From Malus domestica (taxonomy: Eukaryota > Streptophyta > Magnoliopsida > Rosales > Rosaceae): a stretch of 64,000 nucleotides of DNA. Below, piece after piece: positions 12,234 to 23,805 of the stretch; positions within the stretch are counted from its first letter, which is position 1, and each line of letters begins with the position of its first letter. The position numbers and the translations under genes are program-made. The notes under the pieces were generated by a model. The model saw only the letters and a list, made by a program, of their open reading frames with translations. It was not told the DNA's origin and did no database searches. The stretch lies in assembly GCF_042453785.1 (NCBI RefSeq), contig NC_091676.1, forward strand, positions 1,991,501-2,055,500. The letters are read 5' to 3'.

Positions 12234-13013
12234 TTAGTCCATATCTTCTCGCTCAATATTAAAAAATACATTAAAATTTTAGTATAAGTTCATATATCTC
12301 TGTTTATAGCTGTAAACATTTCGATTTGAAACATGTTTAGATGGAAACAGAGCGGTAATTAAGTTGTAAACTATTTGGTCAGTGTGAAAAGCTTGACTAT
12401 CTACGCATATTTCCAAAATCGCCCAAACCTTGTAAAATAACTAACACCATGACTTGAACAGATTTGGCTACCGTTTTTACCAATCTGTCGGTACGAAAAT
12501 TGAGTAAGAGGGTCAGCAGATGAGATCCCAAATCATGATAGCTTTGTCAACTGTGGAAATATTTCACTCTGAACATGAAGGGTAGGTGCAAATTAAGGTA
12601 AGATTTGGCTTATGCTTGAAATGCATAATGCTACCTAAGTTCTATGGGGAAGGTTGAAGAATTGGGTATAACGAGTTCAACTATATGATATTACTAATTC
12701 ATGTATTATGATATAGGTGGATAATATGGCTCACGTATAATTGATATAGAGTATAGTATTAAAAATAATTTCACTACTTATAATTAACAAGTGATCAGTT
12801 AATAGTATTACGTGACGGTATGACTGTCAAACTGAAAAACTTATTTACGGAAGGGTTGAGCTTTGAGCTCATACCAAGTCTTAAAGGAAGTCGTCCCTTA
12901 AATCCAGTACCTAAAATTGACTTAATATTAAAATTACTCAGTTGGGTGTACCAACATTTCTATGCGTTAGGTTCAAGCAACCAACCTAAACCAGAAATGT
13001 CAAACACCACCAC
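12234..13013. other. Intergenic, downstream of the PADRE gene
   Basis: No supported gene. The last part should hold the 3' untranslated region of the minus-strand gene that ends at 13014. Confidence 0.45.
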
Positions 13014-13682
13014 TCAACATGGCACAAAAACAGGATCTATGTCTCTCAGAAACCCTACCTGAATCCGATCACGCCCCTTGATTCCTTGCGACCCAAGCAA
13101 TCTTCCTCCATCCTTCCAATGCATTTGCGGGTTCAAACCCAAACCTTGATCATTGCCCTTCACGTTGTTGGTGTTCACCATGCAAAGATCCATAATCTGC
13201 TGAGCTGCCTCCCCGTCGTCTCTACTTTGCCGCATCAATTTCTCCACTTCTGCCCTCGGAAGCCTCATCCTCACGCGCACCGCCCCATTCGCCTCCTCCT
13301 CGGGCACAATGCTTGCTGTCGATGCCGATGATTTCATAACCGAAAGGTCCGAAACCGACCTCCGAGAGAGCATTAGGCTCTCGAGCCTGTCCTTAGCACT
13401 CATGTTTATTCCCGATCGAACCCTTCTCTGAAAACTCTCTTTTTTCACATCAACCTTTGGCAACTCCACGAGAAAATACAACCTGTTTGGCTCAAGCTGT
13501 TCGTGGGGTTCCAACGGCTTTGCCCGAACCCCGAAATGCTTCACCTCCGATGATTTTAGCAAAACATGACCTGGGAAATCCCTGACAACCTCACCGGCTT
13601 GCACTGGTGTCTTCAACTTGAATGCCTCTCCATTAACTTGCATAACTTTTGCACGTTTTTTGCCTCCCAAGCTGTTTCCCAT
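13014..13682 (-). CDS. PADRE/DUF4228 domain protein, 222 aa
   Basis: Single-exon reading frame starting at 13682. It opens MGNSLGGKKRAKVMQVNGE: Gly2 in an MGNSLGGK context is a typical N-myristoylation signal, so membrane association is expected. The following TPVQAGEVVRDFPGHVLLKS and the PLEPHEQLEPNRLYFLVELP stretch are the hallmark of the plant PADRE (DUF4228) family. Members are induced by pathogens and abiotic stress, but their biochemical role is unknown. The C-terminal half is polar and probably disordered, with a conserved-looking RMRLPRAEVEKLMRQS segment that is common in the family. A (TA)n run at 13729-13752 lies about 47 bp upstream of the start. No intron is needed. Confidence 0.85.
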   Translation of the reverse strand: MGNSLGGKKRAKVMQVNGEAFKLKTPVQAGEVVRDFPGHVLLKSSEVKHFGVRAKPLEPHEQLEPNRLYFLVELPKVDVKKESFQRRVRSGINMSAKDRLESLMLSRRSVSDLSVMKSSASTASIVPEEEANGAVRVRMRLPRAEVEKLMRQSRDDGEAAQQIMDLCMVNTNNVKGNDQGLGLNPQMHWKDGGRLLGSQGIKGRDRIQVGFLRDIDPVFVPC

Positions 13683-13728
13683 AGCTATAGCTCACTGACC
13701 AATTAATTTTGGATTCTGTTTCTGGTAT

Positions 13729-13752
13729 GATATATATATATATATATATATA
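13729..13752. repeat. (TA)n microsatellite upstream of the PADRE gene
   Basis: Roughly 12 uninterrupted TA units. Its position about 50 bp before the start codon means it is likely within the promoter or leader and could serve as or alter a TATA element. Confidence 0.75.
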
Positions 13753-13759
13753 TTCGGAT

Positions 13760-15330
13760 TCTCTGAACAAGAACGCTTGTTTTTTTATTTTTGGATCGAT
13801 AACTAATGTTTTGAATTGGCCTTTTATCATATGCCAAAAGCCTAAAGCTCTCACGATGGTGGGAACAAGAAAGAGACGTTGTTTTAAGGGCAGTAGTTGT
13901 TGTAAAACGACTAATTTTAGGGTTTTGACTTTTTATTGGTCAATAACTTTAGGATTTTGACTATGGCATAAAGTACGTATAGTTTCACTTTCGATCCTAA
14001 ATTTCTAATTTTTGTTAGTATATCAATATTTTCACATTAAGAGGAGGGAGAGTTCGCCTAAGTCACACAATGAGCAGCTTAATTTGATATTAAATTCGCC
14101 AATCATGAGATTCGAACATAGAATCTTTCATTTTTAAGTGAAAAGGAATATCACCAGACCATAATGTTAAGTTGGTTAATTGTCACCCATGGAGTTTATG
14201 CTTTTTAGATATATTTTCAACGACCTTATATTCCAAATTTTAGAAAATAATGTTGGCCAAAAACTGTGATGTGTGGAACAAAGGTGATTGCATAATCATA
14301 TTTTGTTCTTATTTCCAAAGGTAAACAGTACACGATAATCACGGTGCAAATTAACTTAAATTTTTTTTCTTTGGAGTCCATTGAAATGATCATGTGAAAA
14401 GTTGATTACGGAAAATCGTGTTAGGAAAACGTGATTTCATCGCCATCGGACTATAATCCTTGATTAAGCTCGTGATGATTTGTTTTTGTCAAATTAACGA
14501 AGTCATTAAAAACTAAAACATTTCTACTAATCATGTGTAGAGATACGAATTCATCAAAATTATAAAAACAACAATCGAAAAAGTCAAAATTAAAGCGAAC
14601 TTACCACAAACAACTGAAATATCGGTATTATCACCTAAAACTAGCCTAATCCGTAATAAGATCATGCAACCTAGAACAACAAAAACACGAAATTAAACCA
14701 TACGCCTAAATCATGACTAGCACTAGGAACCAATCCTGGCTCGAATAGAACTCACCACATCTTACAATGAACTTGTAGGGTAGATCAGGAGATCAGTAAT
14801 CAGTGATTAAGCTCATTTGCGTGATGTGGCCTAGTAGTCTAATACCGTGTCCAAAATGATGGTCCATTCATCAACTTGGAAGCAATTAGTAATCTCCAAC
14901 AAGTTATCTAAGACGAGGAAATGTTGAAACTCCACTCCACTGACACAGAAAGCTAATCTTCCTGCAGCTTCGTATATATCTGATTGCATGCGGTTTCTTT
15001 TCTAATTCAAATTCCACATGCAGAAAGGTTGCTACGTACGTACGTATTTCAACTGCCATTATCCATCCGATTTGGAATTTGGAAATAATCACGCAATTAT
15101 TTGTAGGAAAGAAAACTGCCTGGAAATGTAGAACATGGGAAAATTAAACTACATTGACAAGTCAAGCTTCAAAGGAGCATGTGCCTTCTTTCTGTTCATA
15201 GTTTTAATATAATTGGTCAGAGGCTTCTATTCTATATATCCATGTATTTTTGAAATTTGCAGTTAACTTATCATTACAAACCCCTTATTATTAAAAATAA
15301 CAACAAAAAAATAATTGTCGGCAGAAGGCA
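13760..15330. other. Intergenic, nothing recognised
   Basis: The first few hundred bases should contain the PADRE promoter. The rest is AT-rich with no supported gene or defined repeat. Confidence 0.45.
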
Positions 15331-15335
15331 GATAT

Positions 15336-15745
15336 TTTTTTCCTTTTTATTAGAATGGACCAAGCCCAACAATACTTTATGGCCGAGAATGTTGAACGGT
15401 CAAGCATCAACGCATGCAAAAATTGAGTGTGGTGGAGATGAGAATGCTTCGTTTTTTTGCTGTGTGGGTCATGAGAAAGAACATGATTAAGAACGAGGTA
15501 AAGTAAGAGTAGCCACAATTAAAGATAAGACGAGTGAAAATTGGTTAAGGTGGTTTGAGCATGTAAAATGAAGACCTACCTATACTCTGGTTAGAAAGTG
15601 TAATTATGAGACATAGGCTAAAGGGAAAAATGGTACATAAAGACCAAGGAAAACTTGGATTTAGACTTCAAGAAAAGACATGAAGTATTTGTTGTATTCG
15701 AATGAAACATAAAGCTTAGGTAGGACTGAACACCTTCACTACTTT
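15336..15745 (+). pseudogene. LINE reverse-transcriptase 3' remnant (copy 1)
   Basis: The broken translation matches the end of plant LINE polyproteins: a tract resembling C-W-A-V-K, then M-R-M-L, C-G-H and R-W-F-x-H-V-like motifs, interrupted by stops and frame changes. The nucleotide sequence AACAATACTTTATGG...GAGAATGC and AGTAGCCACAATTAAAGATA is shared with the second remnant near 37160-37345. It is a 5'-truncated dead copy. Confidence 0.55.
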
Positions 15746-16147
15746 GTACATGTTTAATATACATATTAATTCAAAAAAAAAAGTTATTAGCTCTCGCATC
15801 AGTCTAAAATAGTCATCCGTTGCTATTCCCTTTCTTAATTTTCGATTGAAGAAAAACTTAAGAGAAGGACAGGCTAATAATGGTCAAGTGTTAAGAACAA
15901 TTTTCTTTTAAAAGTTATGAATTTAGACCGACCGAAACAAAAAGACCAAAAAGGAAAAGTAGAGAGTAGAAAAGTCACGTAACTGTTGGATTTTCGTTTT
16001 TATAATGTAGGGATTGGTATTGTTTTTTGGGCACAAAGTGGACTAGTTTGGTCACATTGATTCATGTTCATGCTTTATAGTTCAGACCGGATTAATCGAA
16101 CAAAAGGTGCTAAAATACAATTTTAGTAAGAAAAAAAGAGAGGAAGT

Positions 16148-16445
16148 TTTAACGAAACTCTTTCGGTACTGTTCACTTCTAACGAAAAACCACATTTCTA
16201 TATTTCTTTGGTACTATTCATTACACATTTATTTGTTTTTTTTCATTAAAACTAAAGTTTTTTGAACTTTTTATTAGTTTTCCTAAAAAAAAAAAGAAAA
16301 ATGAATGAAAATGGTTTGAAAACCTTGAGTTTTAAGGATAAGAACAAAATAAAGGGTAAAGTGAATAATATCATGATTGATTTTTTAGTGTAAAAATGTA
16401 ATTTTTTGTTAAAATAAACAGTACACAAACTTTTCGCTAAAATTC
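16148..16445. mobile_element. Palindromic MITE, two arms of about 150 bp
   Basis: The left arm (CGGTACTGTTCACTTCTAAC, ACGAAAAACCACA, CATTAAAACTAAAG) is repeated in reverse complement at the right (TTGTTAAAATAAACAGTACA, AGTTTTAAGGATAA). A single arm of the same family occurs at 25602-25755 and another at 62419-62578. The sequence is non-coding. Target duplication was not resolved. Confidence 0.65.
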
Positions 16446-16752
16446 TATTAAAAAAAAAAGGGGGTTGTGGACCATCTAATAAACGTGCTTTATGACTTCC
16501 AAGAACTACTGCTCTAACCAACCATCCGTCCACAACAAGGCAACGAAGAAAACAAGGGATTCGGCTTAATATAAAATGTGTGTTCGTTAATTTGTTGTTT
16601 TGTGGAGGTTAATATGTTGTCTTCCGAGAAGTTAAGGCAAAGAGAATTTTTGATATGTCAATTTTTAAGTGGAATGTTATGCAATTAAATTTAAAGGTAA
16701 AACAACTCCAATTAATATGTTAATCTTACATAAATTGACATCATAATTTTTT

Positions 16753-17717
16753 GGGTAAATCGCTAAAATGATCTCTGATATTTGCATAACTCATCAGTTT
16801 GGTCCCTGAGATTCCAAATCGATAAAAGTGGTCCCTGAGATTGTCCACCATCCATCATTTTGGTCATTCCGTTAAAAACTCCGTTAAGTGTCCCGGAGCT
16901 TTTGACCGAAAGTTTGGGCAATTTTCAAAACTTCGTAACTCAATCGTTTCTTAACAAAATTTGACCCATAATATATCAAAATGAAGATAGAAAAGTGTAG
17001 AATAAGATTGTACCATTTCAAAGTCCAATGGTGCCGGAGATGGCCGGAAAATAGCCTCAAAGTTGACTGGTCCGAGTGAAAACTTGAAAACTCGCCAGAA
17101 ACTGGGTAAACTTTAAACGTTCATAACTTCTTCAATACTCAACGAAATCAAGTGATTCAAAACCCAAAATCATACTTCTCGACGAGATGAAGAGAATGAT
17201 ATATTTTTTATGGCTAACGCACCGTGGTTTGGCCGGAAAACCGTTCGAAAGTGGCTAACTTGAGACCAAGACAGCCACTTTCGAGCCGTTTTCCGGCCAA
17301 ACCATGGTGATTTATCCATAAAAAAGGTACCATTCTCTTTTTCTCTTCGAGAAGTATGATATTCGTTTTTGAATCACTTGATTTCGTTGAGTATTGAAGA
17401 AGTTATGAACGTTTAAAGTTTATCCAGTTTCCGGCGAGTTTTCAAGTTTTCACTCGGACCAGTCAACTTTGAGGCTATTTTACGGCCATCTCCAGCAACC
17501 ATTGGGCTTTGAAATAGGTATAATCTTATTCTACACTTTCCTATCTTCATTTTGATATATTATGGGTCGAATTGGTTAAGAAACGATTGAGTTACGAAAC
17601 TTTGAAAATTGCCCAAACTTCTGGCTAAGAGCTCCGGGACACTTAATGGAGTTTTTAACGGAATGACCAAAATGATGGATGGTGGACAATCTCAGGGACC
17701 ACTTTGGCGATTTACCC
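16753..17717. mobile_element. Giant foldback element, copy 1 (965 bp)
   Basis: Almost the whole element is one inverted repeat: two arms of about 475 bp around a centre near 17255-17272. It starts GGGTAAATCGC and ends GCGATTTACCC. Outer arms carry GGTCCCTGAGATT several times; inner arms share CGTTCATAACTTCTTCAATA and GGCCGGAAAACC-type sequence. Flanks TAATTTTTT (16744-16752) and TAATTGTTT (17718-17726) agree at 8 of 9 positions, a Mutator-type duplication. No protein is encoded. Copies 2 and 3 lie at 32794-33788 and 57142-58137. Confidence 0.85.
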
Positions 17718-17727
17718 TAATTGTTTT

Positions 17728-18000
17728 GCTGTAAATCTTGACATATGAAAAAATGTGATGTTTGTTAATTTTCTAATTGTTTTGTTGTGTGGGTTTCGTT
17801 ACTGCACCAATTATAAATCATGAAATTTTTTTTTAATTGATTTCTTTTTAAAAATGGGTACTACAAATATTGTTATAACAAACAAAAAATATAGTGAAGG
17901 AAGAGAAAATATGACATTGCCATATCAGCCATCAAATTAACATTTGATATTTATCTTTTTTTATTTACTAATTTTTTACTATTATTAGAGGGAGAAAGAG
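17728..18000. other. Intergenic, nothing recognised
   Basis: AT-rich sequence between the foldback element and a direct repeat; no gene or element seen. Confidence 0.45.
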
Positions 18001-18008
18001 AGTTCGAA

Positions 18009-18335
18009 ACTATTATAATAATTTAGGGCGCTTAATTGGATTAATGGTCCCTATCGATATAGGGTAGTTAGAAGATAGGCCTTGTGGTAAAAATTAGGAT
18101 TTAAGCCCAAGTTCGTTAGGATTTAAGCTCAAAAGTAAAAATTTCGTCAACACTCCATTAATTGTTAGCACATGAGGCTCACATGTGAGGCTAAAAAGAT
18201 AAAGTTAGCTCACATGTGAGCTACAACGTCATTTGTACTATTATAATAATTTAGGGCGCTTAGTTGGATTAATGGTCCCTATCAATATAGGGTAGTTAGA
18301 AGTTAGCCCTTGTGATAAAAATTAGGCTTACAACA
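18009..18335. repeat. Imperfect direct repeat, spacing 228 bp
   Basis: About 95 bp beginning ACTATTATAATAATTTAGGG at 18009 recurs at 18237 with a few substitutions (TCGATATAGGG versus TCAATATAGGG). The intervening part contains CACATGTGAG twice. It could be a local tandem duplication or the two ends of a decayed element. Confidence 0.6.
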
Positions 18336-18391
18336 TCATTTGTACTGTTATTTTGATACTCGTGAGCTACATTATAGATAGGATGGTGCTA

Positions 18392-18515
18392 TCGACACAT
18401 CATTTTTACCTTGCATTCACCTCTTTTAATTTTCAACCATTAGATCGAATAAACTGAAAATAATCAAAGATTCAAAGGACATGAAAGAAGGAGTGAGTAG
18501 ATAGCATCACCATAT
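18392..18515. mobile_element. Degraded short TIR element
   Basis: GGTGCTATCGACACATCATT at the left and GTAGATAGCATCACC at the right are inverted, and the spacing and TTTTTACCTT motif resemble the 149-bp MITEs at 25236 and 26691. Likely an old member of that family. Confidence 0.4.
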
Positions 18516-18884
18516 AAAAAACTTGGAAAAGCACGCTACCCTATTGAATATTTTCTCATACATGCATCGACCATCAGTATCGAATATCTCTAGACAATTA
18601 GGAGTTCATATTTTATGGTCGAACAGAAAAGCAAGTGTTTCAGTAAGTAAAGAATGTTACAGCAAACAATGCATCAAATGTTACATTTTACACAAATATT
18701 AAAGAAAAGAAACAAATAAATATACAAAGCATTGAGATCGCTTATTCGTCTCAAGCTCGTATTCTCAGTTTCACATCACAAATGGAATATAGTGGAACGA
18801 ACAATCATTGAGAAACCAAAAAATTTTTGAGGAATCAAACAAATGGGAAATTATTGGCAGTACAATTTGTACACCCTGTGCCTG

Positions 18885-21144
18885 TTATAGCTGCTGTACT
18901 TTTTGAAGATGCTCCAACAACGAAGTTGCCTTCCGTTTGGCCCTCACCGTGCCGCTCCTAACGAGCTCTGTCAAGGGTATCACCGCACCAAGCCTACTTA
19001 TGCAGGCGAGGCTCTCTTTGTCTCTCTTGCACAAGGCAAGTAAAATGGCAGCTGCGTTCTCTTTGTTACGAGGCAGACCTCTTCGCAAAAGGTCTATCAA
19101 AACAGGTATGGTGCCTGCCTTTACTATGGCGACTTTTGCCTCTTGGTGGTTAGCAAGAACTGACATGATAGTCAGTGCTTCATCGATCATGCTCGAATCA
19201 GTTAGCATCTTGAGTAAGGCTGTGACTATCCCCGCACGGATAGCCCTGCCTTTGTTGCCCTGATAAATGCACAAATTGAACAATGCCGTTGAAGCATCCT
19301 TCTTCCCTCTGGTGCTCCCATTTTGAAGCAACTCTACCAATGCAGGAATTGCCCCGGATGCTCCGATTATTATCTTGTTCTCATCAGCAAGTGACAAACT
19401 AAAAAGGGTTGCTGCTGCATTCTCTTTTGTTTCCATGCTTCCGGCTCTGAGGACTTGGACAATGGAAGGAACAGCACCGGCAAGCATTATAAGCCCCTTG
19501 TTATTGTCATATATTGAGAGGTTGAGGACGGAAGTTACTGCATTCTCTTGCGTTAGTCCATCTTCTGATGTTAATAGGTTGACCAGAACTGGTATGGCAC
19601 CCGCTTCCGCAATTAGTATTCTGTTATCAGTGTTTCTTTTGGACAGTGATCGAATCTCAGCTACAGCAGCTCTGTGCTCCTCAATTGATCGACTGGAGAG
19701 CTTGCGAACCAAGGCTTGGATCGTCACTATGTCCCCAGTAATGTCACGGAATGATCCATCACTCTTCTTAATCTTCCCGGCGGGCTGCTCTATATTGTTG
19801 TTAATACACCACTGAGCAATCAAACTTCTCAAAACATAGTTCGGAGTTAGTGTCAAATTCAGCAGCTTTTGCTGAGTTTTCGGACATGTTGTGTTCCCAC
19901 AATCCACCCATCTCTGTATGCAAGATCTCTCATACGTCTACAAACACATATCGCAAACATAGTATCGTATTTTAGGGATCAAACCATGAAAAGGAAAACC
20001 CGGAATTCAGATGAACGAAAACAAGACAAGACGAATAAAAGAAAGCGTTTTTAGCATACATACCTGACCCGTGGCCACAATAACAGGATCCCTCATGAGT
20101 TCCAAAGATATTGGGCAAATAAAATCGTCAGGAATTGCAGATGAATTGGCATCAGGCTTCTTGATATCGCCATGATCGTCAACATGGATGTCATCAGCAG
20201 AGTCAACAGCACGAAAGGTTTCGGTTTTACGAATCACCATCTCGTCAGTAGAATCAGCACTAAAGCTTCTGGGAATATTGCCAATCGTCTTTGCATTGTT
20301 CTCTACATACACCCATTTTCCAGACTCCACCAGAGACTGGGAGAGGCAATCAAACGACATCGTTCTCCCTTTCATGGAAAACTCATATCTTTCTATCGCT
20401 CTTCTCAACTGGGCTGTAACCAATTCAACCTAAAATTCGCCAAGAAATTAAAAAAAAAAGGTTTCATTTTATTATAAAATTATACTAATTAATGGGTTAT
20501 TAACATGATGATAATTAAGTAGTGAAAAACATGAGCAACGTAGTAGACATTGACAGGCTTAAGTCAGTTACCTGTTCTTCAACTTCCTCGGAGATGTCGA
20601 ACTGGTCGAACGGTATGTCGCCCAACGCCTTCTCCAATTTCCACGTCACGCATTGGAACTGGAAGCTTATCTTCTTGCTCGCTTCGTCCTTTTAATTATA
20701 TAAAATAAAAGATCGAAACTTTCATTCAAACAAAATTAAATCAACAAAATTTTGCGAAAAATTATGAACTTAAAGAGAGAGAAAATGTACATTGTGATTG
20801 GCGGGGACAGGGGGAGGGGCAAAATTGGAAGTGAAGTTGGAAGCAAGCAAAACGAGGCTCTTGGCGGCCTGGAGGGCGACCACCAGATCAGACACCCAGG
20901 ATTCCGTCGGACCAGAATTCTTGGAAGAAGTCGACGCATCCAACGGTCCAAATTCACTGCCTTTAAACACCCTTATCTCTTCGAACAAATGCGTCAGCAG
21001 GGCGATCCGCCGGACCAGATCGGTGCAGTCCTTCTTAAACATACCGGTAACGCCGCCGCCGAACTTGCTCGCACCAACGACGTCGTTGAGTAATTGCAGT
21101 AGCTCCGATGTACGGTCGATGCCGCCGGCTACTGCTCCGGCCAT
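18885..21144 (-). CDS. PUB11: U-box/ARM-repeat E3 ubiquitin ligase, PUB10/PUB11 type, 629 aa, 4 exons
   Basis: Transfers ubiquitin from an E2 to target proteins; PUB10 in Arabidopsis acts in jasmonate signalling (family knowledge). Exons on the minus strand: 21144-20791, 20688-20572, 20429-20064, 19937-18885. All introns are GT-AG, all phase 0, and the spliced frame is open for 629 codons. Residues 1-255 are the helical U-box N-terminal domain (QFQCVTWKLEKALGDIPFDQ). The U-box starts near residue 256 (IPDDFICPISLELMRDPVIV) and continues after the intron with TYERSCIQRWVDCGNTTCPK and LTPNYVLRSLIAQW. From about 345 to the end are armadillo repeats (NRILIAEAGAIPVLVNLL, NAAATLFSLSLADENK, KKDASTALFNLC). 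The phrase CGNTTCPKTQQKL and the SSRS..EIRSLSKR linker favour the PUB10/PUB11 clade over PUB12-14. Confidence 0.92.
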
Positions 21145-22489
21145 TGGGTCCTTCTGTTTTCTATCTGTCTCTGGGATTGTTGTTTGGCTTTAGGATGGTT
21201 CTGCGTCTAAAAGCAGGACATGAACAAAGTAGGTGGTGGAATCGAAATGGCCGGCGGTCATGGGATTAGGGATTTAATCAGAAAATTGAGAGAGAGAGAG
21301 ATTGGAATGAATTTAGGAAGGAGAGATATAAGAGAGTGAGTGAAGAAGGCGAGAATCACGGTGAGGAAAAAGTGTTGAACGGGGGGCAAAGAAAACAAGA
21401 GGATACAGTTGGCGTTTCCAATTAAAATATTATTGGACATTTGAGGCTTAATGTTATTGATTTTGAGAAAATTGGAATATAGAGTGATACACCACGTGTT
21501 ATTATGTAAATAGTGAGATATGCGTGTTAAAATAATTAATAACTTAAAAAATTAAACTTTCCATCACTTTTATAGTAACACGTGGTGTACCATTCGTGTT
21601 CCCGTCACAATGAAAAATTTCTCATTGATTTTAACAATTCCATGAGACTAAACTGTAAATTACATTGTTTAATGGCGGCGTATATGTGACACGTTTTTTT
21701 TACACACATTTTTGTAGAGTTTACTCTGTAACGTATTTTTTGAACTGTGTATCTTTTAGAACATTATTGATAAATTATCCTTGCAAAAAAATTAGACAAA
21801 TCTAAAATAATTAAGACATTCATTTGTAGTGAAGTAAATGGACGAATACTGTTCTACAAAGAAACTCTAAACTCGTAATCCAACGATTGTATGGTTTCGG
21901 ATAATTTTTGAAGTAAGAATTAAAAGATAGATGATTCGGGTCGTTGAACTACATTACAAAATGAGCTATATTTTAGTAGTTTGGGTTAAGAAGAGAAATG
22001 ATTTCTGCACCCGTTTTAGTTTCTAACATATGTCTTTATTTATGGTTATCAAATTAAATAAAATAAACGGATCAATGAGCAAGATTAAACAGTAGTGCAA
22101 GAGGCTAAAAATTATGAAAGTCACTTCTCTTCCAAAAAATTGACGATGAAACTAAAGCCATTTCAGGCGCAATATATATAATACATTAATATATAATGGA
22201 TGGACTCCTCTATTAGTAGAGTCGGTGATATATTTATTTTCATTTAGTCGGAGGAGGTTTAGAGTTCAACATGCTAAGACGTGGATGACGGTATATTTGT
22301 GAAGTTGCAGACCTAATTAAATAAATAAAACACTCCTCCCCTTTGTTATTGCCACCTTTTTTCCTTCTTGACACAAATTAAAAAGAGGGGCCTCCTGTTC
22401 GTTGCAAGGCTGTAAAGGTTTCACATTTTTTTTCCCGCATTATATCCCCTGTCATCTGCATTATTGTTTATGGATTTAAACAAGTATGA
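21145..22489. other. PUB promoter side and intergenic sequence
   Basis: GA-rich leader-like sequence (GAGAGAGAGAGA near 21291-21302) lies within 160 bp of the PUB start. The remainder is AT-rich with no gene seen. Confidence 0.45.
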
Positions 22490-22723
22490 GTTTAAATCCT
22501 TAATTAAAGCATTAACAAAGTAATGATTTAATCAAGTATGACGTACCTTTTCAATGTGTTTATGGAATTATCCTTTCACCAGAAAAAAAAGTATACGAAC
22601 ACTTCAAACTATAAGAGGTTTGCACTCGGGCTGTTCTTGGTGTCTGAAGGTTTACTTTTAATTTATTATTATTGTAACACCGTTATTAGACGCCCCTAAT
22701 TGCAGACAGGAGATAGTAATAAT
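22490..22723. repeat. Flank duplication, left copy (234 bp)
   Basis: Starts GTTTAAATCCTTAATTAAAG and runs to the left end of the TRIM element. The same sequence, about 97 percent identical by eye, recurs at 23574-23805 on the other side of the element. Confidence 0.85.
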
Positions 22724-23578
22724 TGTTGGAAAATATTAGTATTTTGGTTTATTTGAATGTTTGGTTTTATGGGCTTAGCCCGTTAGAATTAGGTTTTGTT
22801 AGAGATTAGGGTTAGTTTATTATAAATGGGATGGTCTGTTATTCATTAGAGAACAAGTTAGCCATAATGTAGTCTCTTAGAGTTTTGTAGCCGTTTCGGC
22901 ATTCTCAGTTTGTTTAATAATATTCTTATTATTTGTTAGTCTTGTTCGTTGCATACTCTGATATTCAACTTGGTATCAGAGCAGGTTTGATCCTTCGGGA
23001 TTTAATCTGCTTCGGGTTGGTATCTGTTTGCTCGTTTCCGTTGTCGTTCATGTTCAGATTATTAGTTGGTATTGATTGTTTGCAAGAAGAAAAAAATTGT
23101 TCGTTCGTTTTTTGTCCCGTGACTCTGCTTCTGCACTTTTGAACACTGCAGCCTGTAGGAGTATCCGCAAGTCTGTATTGCTACAAAGGAAAAAAAAAAA
23201 TTGGTTGGATTTTTTGTTTGTTTGTTCAAAAGTTGGCATCGATATTGGCATCAACATTGGCATCGGTATCGGCATCGACATTGGCATTGGTATTGGCATC
23301 GGCATTGGCATAGGAATTTGGAGTTTTACATCCACATCTACTTTGACAAACCCATGTCGTGTACTGCCATGAGTTTGACGGGGGTGTTGGAAAATATTAG
23401 TATTTTAGTTTATTTGAATGTTTGGTTTTATGGGCTTAGCCCGTTAGAATTAGGTTTTGTAAGAGATTATTGTTAGTTTATTATAAATGGGGTGCTTTGT
23501 TATTTATTAGAGAACAAGTTAGCCACAATGTAGTCTCTTAGAGTTTTGTAGTCATTTCGGCATTCTCAGTTTGTTTAA
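22724..23578 (+). mobile_element. TRIM-type miniature LTR retrotransposon, 3' LTR truncated
   Basis: Left LTR 22724-22967 (244 bp, TGTTGGAAAATATTAG...TATTCA). The primer-binding site TGGTATCAGAGCAGG starts at 22971 and matches initiator-Met tRNA type sites. The interior of about 400 bp encodes no gag or pol. A GACGGGGG polypurine-like tract precedes the right LTR, which starts at 23385 and stops after about 194 bp, missing roughly 50 bp. The LTRs differ at about a dozen of 194 positions, so the insertion is not recent. Confidence 0.85.
23234..23315. repeat. Hexanucleotide GGCATY array inside the TRIM
   Basis: About thirteen imperfect 6-bp units of the type TTGGCATCGATA / GGCATC / GGTATT. Its translation is an artificial Gly-Ile repeat; no stable protein is implied. 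Confidence 0.75.
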
Positions 23579-23805
23579 ATCCTTAATTAAAGCATTAACA
23601 AAGTAATGATTTAATCAAGTATGCGTACCTTTTCAATGTGTTTATGGAATTATCCTTTCACCAGAAAAAAAAGTATGTGAACACTTCAAACTATAAGAGG
23701 TTTGCACTCGGGCTGTTCTTGGTGTCTGAAGGTTTACTTTTAATTTATTATTATTGTAACAGCGTTATTAGACGCCCCTAATTGCGGATAGGAGATAGTA
23801 ATAAT
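23574..23805. repeat. Flank duplication, right copy
   Basis: Repeats 22490-22723 with about six differences, one of them a single-base gap (TATGCGTACC for TATGACGTACC). It joins the truncated LTR through the shared microhomology GTTTA. Confidence 0.85.

Noticed and set aside
18937..20477. Plus-strand frames opposite the PUB gene
   Set aside because: Antisense shadows of the U-box/ARM exons; no motif of their own.
23076..23372. Gly-Ile and Met-Pro repeat proteins in the 23-kb region
   Set aside because: They are translations of a hexanucleotide array inside a TRIM element.
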